Assembly (NCBI GenBank): GCA_029981435.1 | Contig: JARRBB010000012.1 | Span: 1-64,000, forward strand | Length of the DNA: 64,000 bases | Reading direction: 5' to 3' | From: Thermotogaceae bacterium | GTDB taxonomy: Bacteria; Thermotogota; Thermotogae; B21-G9; HyVt-16 | In this document: positions 10,137-19,853 of the stretch, piece by piece | Numbering within the stretch: the stretch's first letter is position 1 | Layout of the letters: every line of letters begins with the position of its first letter | Made by a program: the position numbers and the translations under genes | The notes under the pieces: generated by a model | Told to the model about the DNA's origin: nothing | The model's input: only the letters and a program-made list of their open reading frames with translations | Databases searched by the model: none

Positions 10137-11414
10137 ATGAAGCGGCATTTAGTAGTGTTAGTTGCTGTACTGATACTATCATTCGTTGCAGGTGCAGTGA
10201 AATTAAGCATGTATGTCGGCGATGAAACCATGGCCAGAGTAATGAAGACTGTTACGGAAGCATACGTTAAGGAGAATCCAGCTGTAGAATTCGATATCAT
10301 TGCTCTTCCGTATTATGGTGGTTTCATGCAGAAAGTTTCTTTGTCAATAATGAGTGGAGATGTTCCAGATTTAATCCAGGTTACAACAGCCTACGCACCC
10401 CAAGTAAAAGAATATTTGCTAAACTTAACACCTGACATTGAAAAAGCTCTTGGAATGACATCAAAAGATTATTTAAGCTCAATCTTTGACGTTACAAGTG
10501 TTTACATGACGCAAGAAGATGAAATTAAACTTATTCCATTGGAATTCACCATAACCGGAATTTGGGTAAACAAAGATATGTTTGAAAAAGCAGGAATAAA
10601 ATACCCCCCAACAGGCGGAAAAGATGAGCCTTGGACTTGGGAAGAGTTCAAAGATTTACTGGGAAAAGTAAAAAAAGCAAACAGAATACCCTATGCGCTT
10701 TCATTCGATTATTCGGCAGACAGGTTCTTCAATTACCTTGCTCTCTGGAATGTGAAAGTCTTAGAAGACGACACAAGTTTTGTTCTCGATAAATATCCAG
10801 AAGCTGTAAAGGCAATAGAGGAATTTATAGATTTGTTTAAGAAAAATCTTGTTCCAAAAGCTGAGTGGTTGAGTGGTCAAAGTGCTCAACAAGATTTCTT
10901 TGGTGGCAGAACAGCGGCATATTGGTCTGGAAGCTGGCAATGTAAAAATGCACTTGACATGATGAAGGAAACAAACAAAAACTTCGATGTGGCTTATGTT
11001 CCGATGATGAAAGATTGGTTTGGTGTTCCTGGAGGTAGTTTCTTGGGAGCTTTCAAGACTGGTGACAAGGAGAAAGAAGCCGAAGCCAAGAAATTCATAA
11101 CTTGGCTGGCTAATAAAGATAAAGGATATGCTGTTTTCTTAAAGGAAGGTCTATATCTTACTGCGTATAAAAATCATGTAGTTGATTATGGAATACCCGA
11201 ATTCAACAAATGGGCAAACGAAGTTTTCTCGAAGCTTGGTGAGCGTTCACCAGTATGGACAGCAACGACCAGAGCGAACGTTATTTGGAGCAAACTTTAT
11301 GATGTAGTAAGAAAGCAGCTGGCTTTAGGAATAACCGGAGAAGTTACCGCAAAAGAAATTGTTAATAATCTCAAAAATGAATACGAAAAAATAATTTCTG
11401 AAACATCTAAATAA
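10137..11414 (+). CDS. Extracellular solute-binding protein of a carbohydrate ABC transporter (family 1)
   Basis: Signal peptide; PDLIQ, GRTAAYWSGSWQ, family-1 SBP layout; followed by two MalF/MalG-like permeases. Confidence 0.92.
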   Translation: MKRHLVVLVAVLILSFVAGAVKLSMYVGDETMARVMKTVTEAYVKENPAVEFDIIALPYYGGFMQKVSLSIMSGDVPDLIQVTTAYAPQVKEYLLNLTPDIEKALGMTSKDYLSSIFDVTSVYMTQEDEIKLIPLEFTITGIWVNKDMFEKAGIKYPPTGGKDEPWTWEEFKDLLGKVKKANRIPYALSFDYSADRFFNYLALWNVKVLEDDTSFVLDKYPEAVKAIEEFIDLFKKNLVPKAEWLSGQSAQQDFFGGRTAAYWSGSWQCKNALDMMKETNKNFDVAYVPMMKDWFGVPGGSFLGAFKTGDKEKEAEAKKFITWLANKDKGYAVFLKEGLYLTAYKNHVVDYGIPEFNKWANEVFSKLGERSPVWTATTRANVIWSKLYDVVRKQLALGITGEVTAKEIVNNLKNEYEKIISETSK

Positions 11415-11420
11415 ATTTTA

Positions 11421-11455
11421 ATAACAAGCCATCCTGCAAAAGGATGGCTTGTTAT
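11421..11455 (+). other. Intercistronic stem-loop after the SBP gene
   Basis: ATAACAAGCCATCCT-gcaaa-AGGATGGCTTGTTAT, perfect 15-bp stem. Confidence 0.85.
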
Positions 11456-11479
11456 TTAATATAAAGGAGTGCACACGGT

Positions 11480-12346
11480 ATGAGAAGTGGTAATATAAAT
11501 ATTGTCAAAAATAGATTCGTTTTTGTGATACCTGGTTTGATCCTCTTTACTTTATTTGCCTTGATTCCTATTTTTTCGGTTTTTGTTATGGGGTTTACAT
11601 CGTGGGATTTACTTCATCCTATAAAATTTGTAGGATTAAGGAACTTCAAGAATATGCTTCATGATAAGTGGTTTTGGAATTCCATATTAGTTTCATTTAA
11701 ATTCATGGGAATTTCTGTTCCGTTGATATTTGTTTTGTCATTAGCGCTCGCACTTGCCCTATATAAAGAAGACAGATTTTCCAGAATTTTCAGAGCCTTC
11801 TTTTATTGGCCCTATATGATACCAGCAGTTGTTGGAGGTACTATGTGGAAGTGGCTTCTTTCATATGACACCGGGTTGCTGAATTATATACTTTTAAAAT
11901 TGGGGTTAGAACCGATTTCATGGCTTGAGGAATCTACAAATGCTCTAATTTCAGTCTCTATAGCACAAGTTTGGATATTAGCAGGTTTTATGATGATGAT
12001 ATTTATAACAGGTTTGCAGAATATACCAAGTGAATATCAAGAAGCCGCATTTGTAGACGGAGCAACCAAATGGCAAGTTTTCTGGTATGTAATATTTCCG
12101 TTGCTTAAAAATACAAACATTCTGGTTTTAATAGTTTCAATTGCATATTGTTTTAGAAGTTTTACAATTGTTTACATAATGACAACTGGTGGTCCTGGTT
12201 ATGCAACTACGGTTGCTCCATTGTATATATATCAAAGGGCTTTTACCGAATACAGAATTGGTTATGCTTCTGCTTTATCTGCAGTGGTTTTAATAATTGC
12301 TCTTGTGATTGCCTTGATAGTTCTAAGAGTTAGAAAATCAGACTAA
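11480..12346 (+). CDS. Carbohydrate ABC transporter permease (MalF/UgpA-like)
   Basis: Six TM segments; EYQEAAFVDGATKWQVFWYVIFPLLKN EAA motif. Confidence 0.93.
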   Translation: MRSGNINIVKNRFVFVIPGLILFTLFALIPIFSVFVMGFTSWDLLHPIKFVGLRNFKNMLHDKWFWNSILVSFKFMGISVPLIFVLSLALALALYKEDRFSRIFRAFFYWPYMIPAVVGGTMWKWLLSYDTGLLNYILLKLGLEPISWLEESTNALISVSIAQVWILAGFMMMIFITGLQNIPSEYQEAAFVDGATKWQVFWYVIFPLLKNTNILVLIVSIAYCFRSFTIVYIMTTGGPGYATTVAPLYIYQRAFTEYRIGYASALSAVVLIIALVIALIVLRVRKSD

Positions 12347-12364
12347 ACAGGAGGAACATAATTT

Positions 12365-13165
12365 ATGCTTAGGAAAACATTCATAATAATTTTAGTTATA
12401 ATTTTTATGCTCCCAGTATTTTGGTCAGTTATTTCATCATTCAAAAGTATAAGCGAAATTTATAATTATCCACCAACAGTATTTCCAAGTAAAATATCTT
12501 TTGAAGGATACTTAAGGGTTTTCAAAGATTATAATTTCATGACATATTTAAATAACACATTGTTTGTGGCTGTAATTGCAACGGTGATAACAGTTTTGGT
12601 TTGTATTATGACAGGATATGGATTAGCAAAAGGTAGCTTCCCTGGTAAACAGCTTTTAACTAATGCAATGTTAACAACTTTATTCATAACTGCTCAAATA
12701 ATGATGGTGCCTCTTTTCATAGTTATAAAGAAATTGGAATTGGTTAACAGCCTTTGGGGATTGATAATTCCCGCTGTTTATACCCCGACAGGAACTTTTA
12801 CTGCTATTCAATATATGAAAGATATTCCAGATGAACTAATGGAAAGTGCTAAAATAGATGGTGCTAACGAATGGCAAATTTTTTGGAAAATCATTATGCC
12901 CTTATCTAAGCCTTTAGTAGCAGCTTTAGCAATCTTTTCATTCACCTGGCGATGGAACGATTTTATTTTACCTTTAATAGTTATAAACGATAGCAAACTT
13001 TACACTATTCAGCTTGCGTTATCAAGTCTCCAGGGTCAGTATAGTATTCCTTGGAATGCAATAATGGCCTTCTCAACTTTAGCAATAGTACCAACACTGG
13101 TGATATTTTTGTTGTTCCAGAAGCTTTTTATGAGAGGCCTTATGGCTGGAGGGTTGAAGTATTAA
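12365..13165 (+). CDS. Carbohydrate ABC transporter permease (MalG/UgpE-like)
   Basis: ELMESAKIDGANEWQIFWKIIMPLSKP EAA motif; C-terminal GLMAGGLK(Y). Confidence 0.93.
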   Translation: MLRKTFIIILVIIFMLPVFWSVISSFKSISEIYNYPPTVFPSKISFEGYLRVFKDYNFMTYLNNTLFVAVIATVITVLVCIMTGYGLAKGSFPGKQLLTNAMLTTLFITAQIMMVPLFIVIKKLELVNSLWGLIIPAVYTPTGTFTAIQYMKDIPDELMESAKIDGANEWQIFWKIIMPLSKPLVAALAIFSFTWRWNDFILPLIVINDSKLYTIQLALSSLQGQYSIPWNAIMAFSTLAIVPTLVIFLLFQKLFMRGLMAGGLKY

Positions 13166-13202
13166 GGAGATTTACAAATTTTTATAAGGGAGGTGTTTAA
13201 AA

Positions 13203-14162
13203 ATGAGGAAGTTCTTAGTAGTTCTTGTTTTATTAGTAATTGGTACTATGTTTCTTTTTGCAGGTCCGATAATATTAAGAGCTGCTGATGATCATGCTGA
13301 GGGATATCCAACAGTAGAAGGATTAAAAGTTATGGCAAGAGTTATCGAAGTTATGACAAACGGAAAATACAAGGTGGAAATTTATCCAAGCGCACAGCTG
13401 GGTTCAGAGAAAGAGACAGTTGAACAAACAATACTTGGTGCAATCGATATCAACAGAGTTTCTATTTCACCAATAGTAGCCTTTTATGAACCAATGGGCG
13501 TCTTTTCGATGCCGTATCTTTTCAGAGATCAGGAACACATGTGGAAAGTTCTCGAGGGGTCTATTGGTGAAGAACTTTTAAAAGGGCTTGAAGAAGTAGG
13601 GCTTGTTGGTCTCTGTTATTACGATGCAGGTGCGAGAAGCTTTTACACGGTAAAAAAACCCGTACTTAAACCTGAAGACCTCAAAGGTATGAAGATAAGG
13701 GTACAAAAAAATCCAGTTATGATCAACCTGATGAAAGTGCTTGGTGCTTCACCTGTTCCGATGGCTTTCGAAGAAGTGTATACAGCTCTTCAAACAGGCG
13801 TTATAGACGGTGCTGAAAACAATCCACCAAGTTATTATGAAACAAGACATTTTGAAGTAGCTAAATATTACAGTTTAGATGGTCATACAAGAATACCGGA
13901 AGTTGTTGTTGTTTCAAAAGTTCTTTGGGATCAGTTAACCCCTGAAGAAAAAATAATTTTCAAGACAGCGGCTATAGCATCAGTTGAGTACGAGAAACTT
14001 CTCTGGAATCAATGGGAAGAAAAAGCTATGAAGGCTGTTCAAGAAGGTGGAGCACAGATATTCTACCCTGATGTTACTCTTTTCCAAAAGGCGGTTCAAC
14101 CATTGTACGATCAGTATCCACAGTATAAAGAACTAATAGAGAAAATACAGGCAGTTAAATAA
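13203..14162 (+). CDS. TRAP transporter substrate-binding protein DctP
   Basis: Signal peptide; YPSAQLGSEKE, GMKIRVQKNPVM, EVYTALQTGVIDGAENNPPSY. Confidence 0.93.
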   Translation: MRKFLVVLVLLVIGTMFLFAGPIILRAADDHAEGYPTVEGLKVMARVIEVMTNGKYKVEIYPSAQLGSEKETVEQTILGAIDINRVSISPIVAFYEPMGVFSMPYLFRDQEHMWKVLEGSIGEELLKGLEEVGLVGLCYYDAGARSFYTVKKPVLKPEDLKGMKIRVQKNPVMINLMKVLGASPVPMAFEEVYTALQTGVIDGAENNPPSYYETRHFEVAKYYSLDGHTRIPEVVVVSKVLWDQLTPEEKIIFKTAAIASVEYEKLLWNQWEEKAMKAVQEGGAQIFYPDVTLFQKAVQPLYDQYPQYKELIEKIQAVK

Positions 14163-14170
14163 TTCGAATT

Positions 14171-14200
14171 AATAACCCGGGGGTACTCCTCCGGGTTATT
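14171..14200 (+). other. Intercistronic stem-loop between dctP and dctQ
   Basis: AATAACCCGG-gggtactcct-CCGGGTTATT. Confidence 0.8.
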
Positions 14201-14215
14201 GAAGGAGGAAAAGTT

Positions 14216-14698
14216 ATGAAGTTTCTCAATAAAATTTCAGAGATTTTGGAGAAAATCATAACTTATTTTGCTATAAGTGGTCTTGCCTTTATGTTGATTA
14301 TTATTTTTTATCAGGTTGTTGCAAGATATATTTTCAACAATCCACCAACTTGGTCTGAAGAACTTGCACTTCTTGTAATGATATGGATATCGCTTCTTGG
14401 AGCAGGTATAGGCTTCCGTAAGGAAATACATATGAAAGTTGAGCTTTTTATAAATCTGTTTCCTAATTGGCTTAGAAAGATTCTCGAAATAGTAGTTTTG
14501 ATACTCTTAGGTTATTTTGGATATATGATGACAAAGTACAGTTACATCTTATCGATAAGACTACCAAATAAAATGCCGGCAACGGGGATACCTGTCTGGT
14601 GGATGTATATTCCCGCTATGATATGTGGAATTTTGATAATATTCAGTGTAGTAATAAGAATAACGGTTGATTTGATTTTTGGGGGAGAAAGAAAATGA
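14216..14698 (+). CDS. TRAP transporter small permease DctQ
   Basis: Four-TM DctQ layout; FNNPPTWSEELALLVMIWISLLGAGIGFR. Confidence 0.92.
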   Translation: MKFLNKISEILEKIITYFAISGLAFMLIIIFYQVVARYIFNNPPTWSEELALLVMIWISLLGAGIGFRKEIHMKVELFINLFPNWLRKILEIVVLILLGYFGYMMTKYSYILSIRLPNKMPATGIPVWWMYIPAMICGILIIFSVVIRITVDLIFGGERK

Positions 14699-16095
14699 AA
14701 ATAAGAATAAAAATTCCATCTTTATTGACTTTGATAGTTATTATTATACTAACTGCAATTATTCTTTCGCTTTTTCTGAAACTCCCTTTCACTCGAAACA
14801 TTTCTCGAAATGATGCAGGAACGACTATTTTACTTTCAACATTCTTTTTAACGATATTAAAGGGTATGCCTGTATCGGTTTCTCTTGGATTGTCTTCACT
14901 TTTAACTGCTTTTTATTTAAGACTGCCAGCGATGGTTATATTTCAAAGAATAAGTGCCGGTATAAATTCTTTTTCACTTATAGCGATTCCTTTCTTCATA
15001 CTTGCAGGCCAAATAATGGCTGATGGTGGTATAGCTCAAAAAATAGTTGAATTTTCAAATATATTGGTTGGAAGGATAAGAGGCGGGCTTGCTATGGTCA
15101 ACATAGTAGCAAGTATGTTTTTTGGTGGGGTTTCAGGTTCATCGGTAGCAGATACTTCATCAATTGGCGCTTTGTTGATACCTATGATGGTTAAAGAAGG
15201 TTACGATAGAGAATTTTCAGTTGCAGTTACTATCACTTCTTCAACACAAGGGATAATAATACCACCGAGTCATAACATGATAATTTATTCACTTGCAGCC
15301 GGAGGAGTTTCCATTGGTGCGTTGTTTATGGCGGGTTATATTCCCGGGATAATGGTTGGAATTGCACAGATGATCGTTGCATACATAATATCAAAGAAAC
15401 GAAATTATCCAGTGGCTGGTAAGGTAGGTTTTAAAGAAGCTTTGAAAATAACAAGAGACTCAATACTTGGTCTTTTAGTTGGATTAATAATAATCCTTGG
15501 TATAATCCTTGGAATATTTACTGCAACTGAAGCTTCTGTTGTTGCAGCGGTCTACGCGTTGATAATAACCATGTTCGTTTACAAAACTATGGGATTAAAA
15601 AAACTAATAGAAGTTTTCAAAAGCGCTTCAATAACAATTGCAATGGTTTTATTCCTAATAGCCAATGCATCAGCCTTTGGTTATTTGATGGCATATTTGA
15701 GAATACCGACTACTATTGCCCAGGCACTTTTGAGTGTTACAACTAATAAATACCTTTTGATGTTGTTGATAAATGGGGTTCTTTTATTACTTGGAATGAT
15801 AATGGACATGGCCCCCTTAATATTGATAGTTACTCCTATACTTCTTCCGATTGTTACCAAATTTGGATGGTCACCTATTCAATTTGGAATAATATTAATG
15901 CTGAACCTCTCAATAGGTCTTTGCACTCCACCGGTTGGTAACACCTTGTTCGTTGGTTGTGCCGTGGGAAAAACAACCATTGAAAAAACTGTAAAAGCTA
16001 TGTGGCCTTTTTATATTGCCATGATTATTATTCTCTTACTTGTTACTTATATACCTTGGTTTACAATGTTTTTAGGTAGCATATTTGAAAGATAA
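14695..16095 (+). CDS. TRAP transporter large permease DctM
   Basis: IAIPFFILAGQIM, GGVSGSSVADTSSIG, LSIGLCTPPVGNTLFVG; ATGA overlap with dctQ. Confidence 0.94.
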   Translation: MKIRIKIPSLLTLIVIIILTAIILSLFLKLPFTRNISRNDAGTTILLSTFFLTILKGMPVSVSLGLSSLLTAFYLRLPAMVIFQRISAGINSFSLIAIPFFILAGQIMADGGIAQKIVEFSNILVGRIRGGLAMVNIVASMFFGGVSGSSVADTSSIGALLIPMMVKEGYDREFSVAVTITSSTQGIIIPPSHNMIIYSLAAGGVSIGALFMAGYIPGIMVGIAQMIVAYIISKKRNYPVAGKVGFKEALKITRDSILGLLVGLIIILGIILGIFTATEASVVAAVYALIITMFVYKTMGLKKLIEVFKSASITIAMVLFLIANASAFGYLMAYLRIPTTIAQALLSVTTNKYLLMLLINGVLLLLGMIMDMAPLILIVTPILLPIVTKFGWSPIQFGIILMLNLSIGLCTPPVGNTLFVGCAVGKTTIEKTVKAMWPFYIAMIIILLLVTYIPWFTMFLGSIFER

Positions 16096-16120
16096 ACTTA
16101 TAATCTGGAGGTGGGTTATC

Positions 16121-17530
16121 TTGAAAGCTGATATAGGTTTAATAGGTCTTGCAGTTATGGGACAAAATTTGGCACTGAATATAGCTCGTAAGGGGTATAA
16201 TGTTGCCGTTTACAACAGAAGCCCGAAAAGAACTGAAGATTTGTTGAAAAGGGTTAAAGATGAAAAAATAACGCCCGCTTATGAGCTGAAAGAATTTATA
16301 GATTCGTTGCAAAAACCAAGGAAGATAATATTGATGGTTAAAGCTGGGAACCCTGTTGATCAGATGATAGAACAACTTTTGCCTTATTTAGAAAAGGGAG
16401 ATTTGATAATCGACGGTGGAAATTCACATTATTTGGATACAAATCGAAGATTGAAAGAATTGTCTGAAAAAGGGATTCTTTTTCTTGGAATGGGTGTGTC
16501 AGGTGGTGAATATGGCGCTCTTCATGGTCCATCTTTGATGCCGGGTGGAAGTAAAGAGGCATACGAAATGGTGGAAGAAATCTTGTTGAAAATAGCTGCA
16601 AAGAGCGATGAAGGTCCTTGCTGTACATATGTTGGTAATACTTCCGCTGGTCACTTTGTTAAAATGGTTCATAATGGTATCGAATACGCAATAATGCAGG
16701 CTATTGCAGAAACCTATGATATCATGAGAAAAATTCTGAAGATGGATGTAAAAGAAATAGGAGATGTCTTTGAAAACTGGAACAAAGGAGAATTAAATTC
16801 TTTCTTGATAGAAATTACATACAAAATTATGCGTAAGATAGATGAAGAAACAGGCAAACCGTTAGTTAATTTAATACTGGACAAAGCGGAGCAAAAAGGA
16901 ACAGGGAAATGGACAGCTCAAGCAGCTCTTGATCTTGGGATACCTACACCATCACTGAATTTTGCTTTAATCGCCAGAGTAATTTCTAATTTTAAAGAGG
17001 ATAGAGTAAATTTGTCTAAGATTTTTGAAAAAAGAATCCTATCTGTTTCCATTGATAAAGTAAGATTATTAGAAGACCTCGAAAAAGCTTTACTGTTTTC
17101 CATTTTCATATCTTTTTCACAGGGATTATGGCTTATTTCGCAGGCATCGGATACTTACGATTATGGGATAAATCTCTCAGAAGTTACAAGGATTTGGAAG
17201 AATGGTTGTATAATACGTGCGAAAATGTTAGATTTTTTAAAAAATATATTGGAAGAAGATAAATCGAATGTCTACCTTTTGAAAAGTGAAAAGGCCCTTT
17301 CTTTTCTAAAAGAAAAAGTTGATTCTGTTATCAATGTTACAGAGGTAGCAAGAAAATTTTGGGTGCCAACCCCTGTTCTAAACTCCTCACTTGACTTTTT
17401 ATTTAGTATGATTGAAAGAAATCTTCCGGCAAATTTAATACAGGCCCAAAGAGATTTCTTTGGTGCTCATACATTTGAAAGGATAGACAAAGAAGGTATT
17501 TTTCACGTCGAATGGATCGAGTTGGATTGA
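16121..17530 (+). CDS. gnd: 6-phosphogluconate dehydrogenase (decarboxylating)
   Basis: GLAVMGQNLALNIARKGYNVAVYNR, GGNSHYLDTNRR, GMGVSGGEYGALHGPSLMPGG, GHFVKMVHNGIEYA; TTG start with GGAGGTG upstream. Confidence 0.94.
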   Translation: MKADIGLIGLAVMGQNLALNIARKGYNVAVYNRSPKRTEDLLKRVKDEKITPAYELKEFIDSLQKPRKIILMVKAGNPVDQMIEQLLPYLEKGDLIIDGGNSHYLDTNRRLKELSEKGILFLGMGVSGGEYGALHGPSLMPGGSKEAYEMVEEILLKIAAKSDEGPCCTYVGNTSAGHFVKMVHNGIEYAIMQAIAETYDIMRKILKMDVKEIGDVFENWNKGELNSFLIEITYKIMRKIDEETGKPLVNLILDKAEQKGTGKWTAQAALDLGIPTPSLNFALIARVISNFKEDRVNLSKIFEKRILSVSIDKVRLLEDLEKALLFSIFISFSQGLWLISQASDTYDYGINLSEVTRIWKNGCIIRAKMLDFLKNILEEDKSNVYLLKSEKALSFLKEKVDSVINVTEVARKFWVPTPVLNSSLDFLFSMIERNLPANLIQAQRDFFGAHTFERIDKEGIFHVEWIELD

Positions 17531-17550
17531 AAACGAGGAGGTGTAATTTT

Positions 17551-18354
17551 ATGAAAATAGGTGCAAGGGATTACAGAGAAGGTTACAATGAAATTGTAAA
17601 ACAAGGTGATATGAAATTCGTGGAGTTCGGAATTTTGAAATTGCCAAGAAAAGGTGAATTTGAGCTTTTTGAGCATGATAAAGAATCTGCTTTGATACTT
17701 CTAAATGGTCAGGTTATTTTTGAAGTGAATGAAAAACCTTATAAAACGGGTATAAGGAAAGATTTGTTTAATACCAATGCCTGGGCTTTATATCTTCCAA
17801 AGGGTTTAAAAGTGAAAATAAAAGCCCTTGCAAATTCTGAAATTGCTGTAGCGAAAGCTCCAGCTGTTAAAGAAGGAAATGAGGTTTTCATAACCCCTGA
17901 TATGGTTAAAGTTAAATCCGTTGGTGAATGGAATTGGAGAAGAGATGTGAAAAATATTATCGATTCCTCAATTCCATCAGAACATTTCATAATAGGTGAG
18001 ACTGTTAATCCTCCGGGAAATTGGTCAAGCTGGCCTCCACATAAACATGATATAAACGATTATCCAAATGAAATTGATATGGAAGAAGTGTATTATTTCA
18101 AGGTAAACCCACCAACAGGATTTGGAGTTCAAAGAATATACGATGTTGATTTCAGTGAAATATACGTTGTTGAAGACGGAGATACAGTGTTGATAAAAAG
18201 AGGTTACCATCCAGTTGCTGCTGCTCCAGGACATCAGGTTTACTATCTGTGGATTTTGGGCGGTGAAGAGAGAATACTGCTACCAAATGATGATCCGAAA
18301 TTCAAATGGCAAAAACATCTGGAACCTCTAATCAGAGAAATTAAGAGAGGATGA
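17551..18354 (+). CDS. IolB-like 5-deoxy-glucuronate isomerase family protein; role in hexuronate isomerisation inferred
   Basis: GETVNPPGNWSSWPPHKHD, EVYYFKVNPPTGFGVQRIY, RGYHPVAAAPGHQVYYLWILGG. Confidence 0.85.
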   Translation: MKIGARDYREGYNEIVKQGDMKFVEFGILKLPRKGEFELFEHDKESALILLNGQVIFEVNEKPYKTGIRKDLFNTNAWALYLPKGLKVKIKALANSEIAVAKAPAVKEGNEVFITPDMVKVKSVGEWNWRRDVKNIIDSSIPSEHFIIGETVNPPGNWSSWPPHKHDINDYPNEIDMEEVYYFKVNPPTGFGVQRIYDVDFSEIYVVEDGDTVLIKRGYHPVAAAPGHQVYYLWILGGEERILLPNDDPKFKWQKHLEPLIREIKRG

Positions 18355-19835
18355 TCAATTTGGATAAAAAAGAAGTTTTTATCCTGTTTAATGAACATTT
18401 GGGAAGAGGTTATTCGATATATGAAAAATCCTTCAAAACAAAGGGAAATTTTGCACTTTTTATGGTGAAAGGAAATAAAAAAAAGGAATTAGTCTTGACT
18501 TCAAAAACAGATGATAAAAAAGGATTTGATGTGATTAAAAAGGATAAAATAAAAGATTATTACTTCCATTTCTGTGAACTATCTCACAAAAATGCAGATA
18601 CATTGAAGAAAATTTTCCCTAATCTTAATCCAATTCCTTGCTTAAATAAAGCTTCATTTGGAACTGGAGACAGGCTTGGAATTACAACACCCGGCCATTT
18701 ACGTGCTTTTGATAATTCAAAATTGTTTCCATTTTTGGCACAACAATCTGTTCGCGAAAATGAAAGAACAAGAAGAACCTGGAAAGATGTTCTTAATGAC
18801 GTCGTGTGGGGAATTTTTCAGGAAGGTTATGAAGGAGAATTTGGTGCAGATGCTGATCATATAAAAGAAGAAAAAGATCTTTTAGAGGCTATCGCTGAAG
18901 GTTTTACAATGTTTACAATCGATCCATCAGACCATGTTAGAGAGCTTTCTAAATTGTCTGAAAACCAAAAAAATGAAATCTATCAGGAAATTCTGAAAAA
19001 ACACAACGTTAATAAGTATCTTGAAAAAACTTACAAAATAGATGGAAAAATCCTGAACTTCGATGAAAAAACTCTTAGAGACGCGGCTGTCGTTTATTTT
19101 GATGCTATAGAACATGTTGAAAAAATGTACAAGGTTGTAAAGAAGAAAGTAAAAATGTTTGATTTTGAAATTTCAGTTGACGAGACTGAAACTCCTACAA
19201 GTCCATTGTTTCACATATTCATAGTAGAAGAACTCAGAAGAAGAAATGTTGAGTTTCAAAATCTCGCGCTCAGGTTTGTAGGGGATTGGCAGAAGGGAAT
19301 AGATTACATTGGAGATATAGAAGAGTTCAGAAAGGAAATAAAAATCCACTCGGAAATAGCCAGAAATTTCGGTGGCTACAAATTATCACTTCATTCTGGA
19401 AGTGACAAATTTTCTGTTTATAAGTATTTTTCTGAAAGTACAGAGGGGTTCTTTCATGTTAAAACAGCTGGAACGAGTTATCTCGAAGCTATAAAAATTA
19501 TAGCAATTCACTCGCCAGAGCTTTATCGTAAAATACATAAATTCGCTCTAAAGGTTTTTAATAAAGACAAGGCGTCGTATCATGTAACCACAGATCTTTC
19601 AAAAATACCAGATATTGACTTGTTAAAGAACCAAGAATTACCCAAACTTTTTGAAATCGATTCAGTGAGGCAATTGATCCATATAACTTATGGATCTGTT
19701 TTGAATGCAAGGAATGAAAAAGGCGAATATCTTTTCAGAGACAATCTTTACAAGATAATGTTTGATTATGAGGAAGAGTATTACGATTCGATAGCCAGAC
19801 ATATTGGTAAACATCTCGAATTACTTGGTTATTAA
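18351..19835 (+). CDS. uxaE: Tagaturonate/fructuronate epimerase UxaE-like
   Basis: Similar in length and in recalled motifs to T. maritima UxaE (TM0440): FGTGDRLGITTPGHLRA, GEFGADADHIKE, GFTMFTIDPSDHV, SLHSGSDKFSVY. Confidence 0.82.
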   Translation: MINLDKKEVFILFNEHLGRGYSIYEKSFKTKGNFALFMVKGNKKKELVLTSKTDDKKGFDVIKKDKIKDYYFHFCELSHKNADTLKKIFPNLNPIPCLNKASFGTGDRLGITTPGHLRAFDNSKLFPFLAQQSVRENERTRRTWKDVLNDVVWGIFQEGYEGEFGADADHIKEEKDLLEAIAEGFTMFTIDPSDHVRELSKLSENQKNEIYQEILKKHNVNKYLEKTYKIDGKILNFDEKTLRDAAVVYFDAIEHVEKMYKVVKKKVKMFDFEISVDETETPTSPLFHIFIVEELRRRNVEFQNLALRFVGDWQKGIDYIGDIEEFRKEIKIHSEIARNFGGYKLSLHSGSDKFSVYKYFSESTEGFFHVKTAGTSYLEAIKIIAIHSPELYRKIHKFALKVFNKDKASYHVTTDLSKIPDIDLLKNQELPKLFEIDSVRQLIHITYGSVLNARNEKGEYLFRDNLYKIMFDYEEEYYDSIARHIGKHLELLGY

Positions 19836-19853
19836 CTTTCGAGGAGTGATTAT

